From Acidocella sp. (GTDB taxonomy: Bacteria > Pseudomonadota > Alphaproteobacteria > Acetobacterales > Acetobacteraceae), in assembly GCA_028687415.1 (NCBI GenBank), contig JAQUAC010000043.1:1-11470 (forward strand): DNA of 11,470 nucleotides. The letters run 5' to 3'. Both the position numbers and the translations under genes were made by a program. The notes under the pieces were generated by a model. That model was not told the origin of the DNA, ran no database searches, and was given only the letters and a program-made list of their open reading frames with translations. Positions 6,454 to 11,470 of the stretch are shown in pieces; position 1 is the stretch's first letter, and each line of letters starts with the position of its first letter.

Positions 6454-8457
6454 TCAGGAAGGACCCGTCCCGTATCTGACGGAATTACGCTCGATACGAT
6501 ACCGCGTCATTTTCTCGTACAAGGTACTTTTGGCGATACCAAGACGCGCCGCCGCACGGGTAAAATTTCCATGCTCCGCGGAAATCGCGGTAATAATGGC
6601 TTTGCGATCATTATCAGCCACGAGATTGGCAGTCAGTTTTGGCGGTTCGGCGGACGGTAAAATTTCGGCCGTATTCGGAATGACCGGCGTCGTGATTTCC
6701 GGCGGCAGGTCATCGATGGTCAGCACATCCCCTTCGGCCAACAGCAACATGCCGCCGATCACGTTGCGCAGTTCACGGACATTGCCTGGCCATGAGTAAT
6801 CCAGCAATGCCGCCAGCACGTCATTCGTCGGATATTTCGCCGGAACGCCGTAGGCAGCGGCTGTTTGATCGATGAAGTGGCGGGCCAGCAGCGGAATATC
6901 TTCTTTATGTTCCGCCAGAGATGGCAAATTTAGCGTCGTCACGGCCAGACGATACAGGAGATCTATGCGGAATTTTCCCGCCGACACTTCGGCTCGCAAA
7001 TCGCGGTTGGTCGCGGCCACTATGCGCACCCGCACTTTGCGCGGCTTGTTTTCTCCCAAGCGGTAGACTTCTCCGTCGTCCAGGACCCGAAGGAAATGGG
7101 CCTGAAGTTCGAGCGGCATTTCGCCGACCTCGTCGAGGAACAAGGTGCCGCCATCCGCCGCTTCGAACTTTCCGGGCATGCCTCCGCGCCGCGCGCCGGT
7201 GAAGGCGCCTTCCACGTATCCAAACAATTCGCTGGCCAGCAAATCGCGTGTCATGCTGCCGCAATTGACGGGAACAAACGGGCCTGAGGCTATGGGGCTG
7301 GCATCGTGCAGCGAGCGGGCAAACACCTCCTTGCCGACTCCGGTCGGGCCGAGCAGCAGCACTGGCACACGCAGCTTCGCCAGCTGGCTTGCCTTGTTCT
7401 TCACCTTGGAAAGAGGGGGGCTGGTGCCGATGATGCGCGCGAACGGGGCGTTCGTCCGGTCGTCCGGCTGGGGCGATGATACTGCCGTGGAGGCGCTCCA
7501 TCGCCGCGACAACGGAATAGCGAGAACCGTCCCCAGGCGCTCCTCCTGATCGATAATCGGCACGAGCCAATCGGTTTTTAACCAGTCAGGAAGAGGAGAA
7601 GGCGCCGAATCACCAGTCAGTCCACCGATGCCCAGATCTTTGCACGATCCCAGTTCAAGCCCCTTGCTGCCGAAGAACAGCCCGGCGGTTTCATCGGCGC
7701 GAACGAGTTTGCCCCGGTGATCAAAGATCACCAAGCCGCTATCGCCCCAGCGTTTGCCCTGGGCTAGGGTAATGTCGAGGAGGCGCGAGCGCTTCTCCAT
7801 TTCCATTTTCGCGAGGCGCGCCTCAATGCGCCCCGCTCCGGCAACCGCCAGGGCCAGACAGTGTGTATTATGGCTGCCGCTGAGCCCCGAAATGTCGATG
7901 GCACCGAGAATCTGGCCATCATAAGGGTCGCGGATGACGCTGGCGGAGCAGGTCCAGCGTTTGATCCCCTCGCAGAAATGCTCAGCAGCGCAAATCTGCA
8001 CGGGCTGCCCCGATGCCAGCGCCGTGCCGATCGCATTTGTGCCGCTGATGGCTTCAGTCCACTGGGCGCCTGGCACAAGCTGGATATCTTGACTGTTATA
8101 TTTAGCATTTGGATCGCCCTCAACCAAGAGGATCACGCCCGTGGGATCGGTCAAAATCATGATCGTCCCAGATTCGGAGAGAAACTCCCTTGCCTGCGCC
8201 ATGACTGGATGGGCTGCTTCGATCAGATAGTTATGCCGCAGTTTCAGCGATTGCAGGCCGTTTTCATCGAACGCCAGGGGAGCCGCGCTGCGGACCGGAT
8301 TGACCCCATGCCCCAGGCAGCGCAGCCAGGAATCCTCGACCATCCGGCGTACGGCATCTTGCGGCACAGCGTCACCGGATAAAAATTTCTCCCAGGCGTT
8401 CATAACCTCACCCTCACCAGTGATCGGCGAACGAACGCTGATCCGCTCACGGCTCAT
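6454..8457 (-). CDS. acxR: Sigma-54-dependent activator of the acetone carboxylase operon (AcxR/AcoR type)
   Basis: This 667-residue bacterial enhancer-binding protein has an N-terminal GAF-like sensor region (about 75-218) resembling AcoR, followed by an AAA+ domain. Walker A is GPTGVGKE (370-377), the sigma-54 contact loop GAFTGA is intact (417-422), and Walker B is GGTLFLDE (436-443). The C-terminus holds a Fis-type helix-turn-helix (about 629-653, NFTRAAARLGIAKSTLYEKM). The frame opens at 8508, but 8457 is preferred because AGGAGG sits 7 bases upstream of it. A start at 8403 is also possible. There is no receiver domain, so it probably senses a small molecule directly, likely acetone or a related compound. 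It is convergent with acxABC and separated from it by pseudogene debris. The promoter driving it is not obvious. The target assignment rests on adjacency and on the -24/-12 promoter of acxABC. Confidence 0.9.
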   Translation of the reverse strand: MSRERISVRSPITGEGEVMNAWEKFLSGDAVPQDAVRRMVEDSWLRCLGHGVNPVRSAAPLAFDENGLQSLKLRHNYLIEAAHPVMAQAREFLSESGTIMILTDPTGVILLVEGDPNAKYNSQDIQLVPGAQWTEAISGTNAIGTALASGQPVQICAAEHFCEGIKRWTCSASVIRDPYDGQILGAIDISGLSGSHNTHCLALAVAGAGRIEARLAKMEMEKRSRLLDITLAQGKRWGDSGLVIFDHRGKLVRADETAGLFFGSKGLELGSCKDLGIGGLTGDSAPSPLPDWLKTDWLVPIIDQEERLGTVLAIPLSRRWSASTAVSSPQPDDRTNAPFARIIGTSPPLSKVKNKASQLAKLRVPVLLLGPTGVGKEVFARSLHDASPIASGPFVPVNCGSMTRDLLASELFGYVEGAFTGARRGGMPGKFEAADGGTLFLDEVGEMPLELQAHFLRVLDDGEVYRLGENKPRKVRVRIVAATNRDLRAEVSAGKFRIDLLYRLAVTTLNLPSLAEHKEDIPLLARHFIDQTAAAYGVPAKYPTNDVLAALLDYSWPGNVRELRNVIGGMLLLAEGDVLTIDDLPPEITTPVIPNTAEILPSAEPPKLTANLVADNDRKAIITAISAEHGNFTRAAARLGIAKSTLYEKMTRYRIERNSVRYGTGPS

Positions 8458-9060
8458 CCCATTCCCTCCTAACGAACACCTTCCGATGGGATGCTCGTTG
8501 TTTGTCACGTGAGGGCTGGACGATTCTGATCACCTGGCCCGCTTGGTCATGTTGAAAGCTTGGCGTTGGCGCTCAATTCTTCCCGCCGCCAAGCGTCGTT
8601 CATCACGGGCTGAGGCCAAAACCAGACCAGCAGCCTCAGCCGGAACTGCCCCCAAAAATTAAGAATCTTCGCAAGCGCCCCAAAACCGGCGCAGTCATGT
8701 TTCCTCTTTGCACTCACATCTCATCCCTCTGGGGATCGGTCAGCTTTTGGCGCGGTTCCGCTCCGTATATCCGGAGCCATCGCATTCTTGGCTGTGATAA
8801 TTCCACCTTTCTCCAAAACGCACAAGCATTCTTTGCCCTTGTACCCGGGCGTCAATGCTCATGTCCCTGGTCTGAGGGTGGCGTCATATGAGTGCATGAT
8901 AATCGGCCGGTGATGCGCCCGCCCTGTTACAGCAAGCGGCTCTTAGATTGTGAGCATCCGGCCTAGCCGAGTATTCAAGATGAGTGTGACATGATGGGAA
9001 ATTATGACACAGCATGAGACACATAAATGTCTGATTGTGTTGTGGGTTAATTGATTTTTA
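8458..9060. other. Non-coding gap between acxR and tRNA-Met, rich in inverted repeats
   Basis: No frame here resembles a known protein. A 40-codon minus-strand frame at 8740-8862, starting MSIDARVQGQRM with a weak AGGGA upstream, is the best small candidate but is not supported. Inverted repeats stand out. GCTTGGCG (8558-8565) pairs with CGCCAAGC (8587-8594). GGCTGAGGC (8608-8616) pairs perfectly with GCCTCAGCC (8633-8641). TGTGACAT (8985-8992) pairs with ATGACACA (9004-9011, one mismatch). AGACA/TGTCT lies at about 9017-9032. The first two lie 100-185 bp upstream of acxR and may belong to its control region. I found no convincing -24/-12 or -35/-10 promoter for acxR. Confidence 0.5.
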
Positions 9061-9065
9061 TGAGT

Positions 9066-9091
9066 AAAAACGGCTGATTTCCGCCATTTTT
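9066..9091 (-). terminator. Terminator of tRNA-Met
   Basis: Read on the minus strand, A-rich sequence and GGC (with one G-U pair) form a stem with GCC followed by five U, around an 8-base loop. It lies about 25 bases after the tRNA 3' end. On the plus strand the same element also ends in a T-run but has a C-A mismatch, so the minus direction is favoured. Confidence 0.6.
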
Positions 9092-9116
9092 TATTCTGCC
9101 TGAGATGATATGGGTT

Positions 9117-9191
9117 TGGTAGCGGCGGAAGGATTTGAACCTCCGACCAAGGGATTATGATTCCCCTGCTCTACCACTGAGCTACGCCGCC
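9117..9191 (-). tRNA. tRNA-Met (CAT), elongator type
   Basis: On the minus strand a full cloverleaf is seen: acceptor GGCGGCG with CGCCGCT, D-arm GCTC...GAGC, anticodon stem GGGGA/TCCCT around loop ATCATAA (anticodon CAT), T-arm GGAGG-TTCGAAT-CCTTC, and an encoded ACCA end (75 nt with CCA). The G1-U72 end pair and the AATCATAATCC anticodon arm match the elongator tRNA-Met of alphaproteobacteria as I remember it. It lacks the C1-A72 mismatch and GGG/CCC anticodon stem of the initiator. A lysidine-modified tRNA-Ile2, which also has CAT, is the less likely alternative. Confidence 0.85.
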
Positions 9192-9206
9192 AAACCGTGA
9201 ACCCGG

Positions 9207-9235
9207 TGCCTAATGCCAAGGCCAGGAGAAGTCAA
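9207..9235 (-). promoter_or_regulatory. Probable sigma-70 promoter of tRNA-Met
   Basis: On the minus strand TTGACT (9230-9235) is a good -35 box, followed after 17 bases by TAGGCA (9207-9212), a weaker -10 box. Transcription would start about 8 bases upstream of the mature tRNA. The promoter sits between the permease terminator and the tRNA, so the tRNA is probably transcribed on its own. Confidence 0.6.
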
Positions 9236-9242
9236 TGCAAGG

Positions 9243-9277
9243 AAAAAGGCTCCGGAGACAGCTCCGGAGCCTTTTTT
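9243..9277 (-). terminator. Strong intrinsic terminator after the permease gene
   Basis: GGCTCCGGAG (9248-9257) pairs perfectly with CTCCGGAGCC (9262-9271) around a 4-base loop. It is flanked by five A on one side and six T on the other, so it can work in both directions. It begins about 20 bases after the permease stop on the minus strand and also insulates the tRNA. Confidence 0.92.
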
Positions 9278-9298
9278 AGTAGGGCTGTGCCGGAGGGC

Positions 9299-10705
9299 TC
9301 AGCCTTCCATGTCGTTGGCGATGCTGGCCAGCACCTGCGGGGATTTCGCCTTGAGAATGGCGAACCAGACCAGGCCGATGCCCATGTAGATGGCGAAGGC
9401 CGGGGGCAGCATGTTGAACGGAGCGGACGGGAAGGGGACCACGCTGGAGTAGATCACGAAGCCCATCAGCACCGCGCCGGTTAGGCCGTACACCACATGC
9501 TGCGGCTTCAGCGCGCCGCCACGGTAGAGGTCCACCGGGGCCACCAGGCACACGCCGAAATACACGACCACGAAGCCATAGGTGGCGATGGTGCCGGCCA
9601 GACCGAACCCGTTCAAAAAGCCCTGCGGCAGCAGCGCCAGGATGATGAGGCCGATGACGGCGGCGGAGACCAGTACGGCGACATGCGGGGTTTTGTGTGT
9701 CTTGTGCACCAGACCCATGGAGCCATGCAGGAACTGGTAGCGGCCCATGGAGAACAACATGCGCGAGCTGGCGTTGATGCAGGCCAGGGCGCAGGCGAAG
9801 CCGCTGATGGAGGCGGCGAAGTACACCACGCCGGCGGCCCAGGGCAGCCCGGCCTTGTCCGTCATGTCCTTGAAGGGCGAGGAGCTGCCACCGATCGCGG
9901 CGGCATTGTCACCCATGCCCATGACCATGAGATAGGCCATGATGGTGAAGAACGTGCCGGCAATGGCGGCGCTGCCGATCACGGAGATGGGAATGTTGCG
10001 TTGGGGGTTGGCGGATTCCTTGGCCAGTGTGGCGGCACTCTCGAAGCCGACGAAGCTGAACACCGCGAAGGCCATGGCGGACATCACGCCGCCCATCGGG
10101 ATCTTGGAGAAGTTGAACTGCACCGGGTCCACCACGGTACCATGCTTGGCCACCACAATGGCGGTGATGACGATGATAATGCCGACCGAGAGGCACTCCA
10201 GCACCAGGCCAACGCGCGAGGACATCTGGATATCCCGATACGCCGCATAGGTGACCAGGCCGAGGAAGGCGAAGGTGAACAGAACCTGCCAGCCGTAACC
10301 CAGGGAGAGGCCGAACACGCTGAGAAAGTTGCTGAGGAAGAGTGGGAAGCCGAAAATAACGGCGACGGCCGTGGTGGTATAAGCCAGGATCATCGCCCAG
10401 CCGGCGAGCGCGCCGGTCAGCGGCCCGAAATTACGGCCGATATACACGAAATAGGAGCCCGCTTCCGGGTGCCGCTTGGCCAGCGCCGCGACGGAGGCGC
10501 CGACGAAGACGCAGCCGATGGTGGCGATGAGATAGGAGATCCAGGTGCCGACGCCCGCCAGCCCCGCGCACACCGTGATATTCAGCGCCGGGGTGAGGGT
10601 AGGGGCGATATTGGCGATGGACTGCCCGAGGGTTTCAAAAAGGCTGAGGGCGCCGTGCTTTAATTGCGGCGGGGTGTGGGCGACGGCGTCCGTGGTAGCG
10701 ACCAT
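9299..10705 (-). CDS. APC-family amino-acid permease
   Basis: This 468-residue, strongly hydrophobic protein has about 12 predicted membrane helices and the layout of the amino acid-polyamine-organocation superfamily. The first helix carries ETLGQSIANIAPTLTPALNI, where the unwound IAPT-like segment binds the substrate backbone in this family. FSFVGFESAATLAKESANPQRNIP (about residue 218 onward) is the typical 'GFE...A.E..NP.R.IP' signature. The start at 10705 has GGAGA 9 bases upstream (10715-10719). The substrate is not predictable; amino acids or polyamines are both possible. The gene appears monocistronic: a strong terminator follows, and a -24/-12 promoter with an NtrC-like dyad precedes it. 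That suggests uptake of an amino compound under nitrogen limitation. Confidence 0.9.
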   Translation of the reverse strand: MVATTDAVAHTPPQLKHGALSLFETLGQSIANIAPTLTPALNITVCAGLAGVGTWISYLIATIGCVFVGASVAALAKRHPEAGSYFVYIGRNFGPLTGALAGWAMILAYTTTAVAVIFGFPLFLSNFLSVFGLSLGYGWQVLFTFAFLGLVTYAAYRDIQMSSRVGLVLECLSVGIIIVITAIVVAKHGTVVDPVQFNFSKIPMGGVMSAMAFAVFSFVGFESAATLAKESANPQRNIPISVIGSAAIAGTFFTIMAYLMVMGMGDNAAAIGGSSSPFKDMTDKAGLPWAAGVVYFAASISGFACALACINASSRMLFSMGRYQFLHGSMGLVHKTHKTPHVAVLVSAAVIGLIILALLPQGFLNGFGLAGTIATYGFVVVYFGVCLVAPVDLYRGGALKPQHVVYGLTGAVLMGFVIYSSVVPFPSAPFNMLPPAFAIYMGIGLVWFAILKAKSPQVLASIANDMEG

Positions 10706-10771
10706 ATCTCTATCTCTCCATCCGTGAAGCAGCGCCTTACCCGGCTCCGGGCATGGCGGTCACAGGTATGA

Positions 10772-10787
10772 TGCAATAGCCATGCCG
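10772..10787 (-). promoter_or_regulatory. Probable sigma-54 promoter of the permease gene
   Basis: Read on the minus strand, CGGCATGGCTATTGCA matches TGGCAC-N5-TTGCW. The invariant GG and GC are separated by exactly 10 bases and the -12 block TTGCA is perfect; the -24 block differs at its first and last base. Transcription would start near 10761, leaving a leader of about 55 nt. The upstream NtrC-like dyad supports the call. Confidence 0.65.
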
Positions 10788-10809
10788 ATATGTGGCAAGT
10801 CCCACAAAC

Positions 10810-10841
10810 CTGGGTATGGCATTGTCAGAGGCCATGCCCAG
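10810..10841. repeat. Inverted repeat with 11-bp arms in the permease-maf spacer
   Basis: CTGGGTATGGC (10810-10820) and GCCATGCCCAG (10831-10841) pair over 11 bp with one G-U position and a 10-base spacer. It lies between the permease -24/-12 element and the NtrC-like dyad. No T-run follows. It could be a regulator site or a relic of a small repeat element; the words GTATGGC and GCCATG recur nearby. Confidence 0.5.
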
Positions 10842-10890
10842 TGAGGCTTGTGCTCCGCGCGGTGCCGATAAATAGGTGTGGTATGGCGGG

Positions 10891-10912
10891 CCTGCCCAGG
10901 CATATGGGCGGG
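10891..10912. repeat. Second inverted repeat in the permease-maf spacer
   Basis: CCTGCCCA (10891-10898) and TGGGCGGG (10905-10912) pair over 8 bp with one G-U position around a 6-base loop, followed by TTTT on the plus strand. It is too weak to call a terminator. It is close in size and composition to the repeat at 10810-10841. Confidence 0.35.
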
Positions 10913-10937
10913 TTTTGGGCGGTAGACGGCGGTTGTG

Positions 10938-10954
10938 TGCACAATTTTTGTGCT
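10938..10954. promoter_or_regulatory. NtrC-like binding dyad upstream of the permease promoter
   Basis: TGCACAATTTTTGTGCT has GCAC and GTGC separated by 7 bases, the core spacing of the NtrC consensus. The wider dyad GCACAA-TTT-TTGTGC (10939-10953) is perfect. Its centre is about 185 bp upstream of the expected permease start, within the range of sigma-54 enhancers. A GntR-type or other dimeric regulator could also recognise it, and it lies only 64 bp from maf. Confidence 0.5.
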
Positions 10955-11017
10955 TATGGAGGCGGCATTGCTCGGATGTAAGAATGATTTCTCCTCATTG
11001 CCCAAGGGCTGGGCAGC

Positions 11018-11470
11018 ATGCTGATCCTTGCCAGCACCTCCCCCGCCCGCCAAGCCATGCTGGCTCAGGCTGGGCTTAATTTCCGGGCCGTGGGCTCGGG
11101 CGTGGATGAGGCGGCGCTGAAACAAGGCTTTTCCGGCTCGCCGGAGGCACTGGCCTTGGCCCTGGCCGAGGCCAAGGCCCGCGCGGTGTCGGCGTCGCAT
11201 CCTGGTGGGCTGGTGCTGGGGGCGGATCAGCTATTGGTGTGCGGGGAAAAAATCTTCGACAAGCCCGAGAGTTTGGAGGCGGCGGCAGCGCATCTGCGGC
11301 ACTTGGCCGGGCGCACGCACTGTCTGGTCACGGCCTCCTGCGTAATGCGGGATGGCGCGGTGGTGTGGTCGCACGCCGAAGCCGCGACGCTGACCATGCG
11401 TGATTTCAGCGAGGACTTCCTGGCCTCTTATCTGGCGGCGGAGGGCGCGGAGATTCTCGGCTGTGTCGGC
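11018..11470 (+). CDS. maf: Maf-family nucleotide pyrophosphatase (partial, 3' end outside window)
   Basis: The first 151 residues of a Maf/YceF/YhdE-type house-cleaning nucleotide pyrophosphatase are visible. LASTSPARQAML (4-15) is the family's N-terminal phosphate-binding motif. GADQLL (68-73) holds the catalytic Asp70, DKP is at 81-83 and GRTHCLVTA at 98-106. These enzymes hydrolyse non-canonical or modified nucleoside triphosphates to monophosphates. GADQ rather than GADT points to the second, YceF-like alphaproteobacterial group. The gene runs off the window at ILGCVG, shortly before the usual C-terminal YQ-type motif. The ATG at 11018 gives the standard N-terminus; the ribosome binding site is weak (AAGGG at 11004-11008). 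In many alphaproteobacteria aroE and coaE follow this gene, which cannot be checked here. Confidence 0.92.
   Translation, partial: MLILASTSPARQAMLAQAGLNFRAVGSGVDEAALKQGFSGSPEALALALAEAKARAVSASHPGGLVLGADQLLVCGEKIFDKPESLEAAAAHLRHLAGRTHCLVTASCVMRDGAVVWSHAEAATLTMRDFSEDFLASYLAAEGAEILGCVG

Noticed and set aside
8740..8862. 40-codon minus-strand small gene (MSIDARVQGQRM...)
   Set aside because: It has only a weak ribosome binding site, no family resemblance and no operon context. It is recorded only as a possibility.
9117..9191. tRNA-Ile2 (CAT, lysidine) instead of tRNA-Met
   Set aside because: The TTGGTC variable region is reminiscent of tRNA-Ile2, but the G1-U72 end pair and the AATCATAATCC anticodon arm fit alphaproteobacterial elongator tRNA-Met better.
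9497..10663. 388-codon plus-strand frame opposite the permease, very rich in Gly, His, Glu and Asp
   Set aside because: Its composition is what the complement of a hydrophobic membrane protein gene produces. It has no ribosome binding site or domain.
10760..11200. 146-codon minus-strand frame spanning the permease-maf spacer
   Set aside because: It overlaps the clearly real maf start on the other strand, covers the promoter region, and resembles no family.
1..11470. CRISPR array, integrase, complete insertion sequence, toxin-antitoxin or phage genes
   Set aside because: No regularly spaced repeats, transposase or integrase motifs, or phage or toxin-antitoxin proteins were found on either strand.

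Overview
The window looks like a piece of an alphaproteobacterial chromosome. Acetobacteraceae is a plausible but unproven family. The pointers are the elongator-type tRNA-Met(CAT) with an encoded CCA end, a Maf protein with a GADQ motif, a remnant resembling alphaproteobacterial BcsB, and the general codon usage. The centrepiece is a complete acetone carboxylase operon with its dedicated sigma-54 activator gene. It is followed by an amino-acid permease region and the start of a maf gene.

Layout. Positions 1-537 hold no convincing gene. They contain dyads and repeated motifs and then a near-consensus -24/-12 (sigma-54) promoter at 439-454. Positions 538-5607 (+) carry acxA, acxB and acxC, the beta, alpha and gamma subunits of acetone carboxylase. 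Strong hairpins lie between acxB and acxC and just after acxC. Positions 5647-6453 are a graveyard on the minus strand: a frameshifted piece of a cellulose synthase regulatory subunit (BcsB-like) and a piece of a PAS-GGDEF signalling protein. Positions 6454-8457 (-) encode AcxR/AcoR-type activator, convergent with the operon. Positions 8458-9060 are non-coding with several inverted repeats. A tRNA-Met (9117-9191, -) has its own promoter and terminator. An APC-family amino-acid permease (9299-10705, -) ends at a strong terminator, and a maf gene starts at 11018 (+) and runs off the window.

How it works together. The AcxR-type activator has an N-terminal GAF-like sensor region, an AAA+ domain with GAFTGA, and a Fis-type helix-turn-helix. 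It probably senses acetone or a related ketone or alcohol and drives the -24/-12 promoter in front of acxA, from a dyad about 145 bp upstream of the expected start. The AcxABC enzyme then carboxylates acetone to acetoacetate at the cost of ATP. No succinyl-CoA:acetoacetate transferase or acetone-producing dehydrogenase gene is in the window.

The permease also appears to be sigma-54 controlled. It has its own -24/-12 element and an NtrC-like dyad upstream, which suggests nitrogen-regulated amino-acid uptake unrelated to acetone metabolism. The most notable non-textbook observations are this second sigma-54 arrangement, the decayed cellulose/c-di-GMP genes at the acx border, and the long hairpin separating acxB from acxC.
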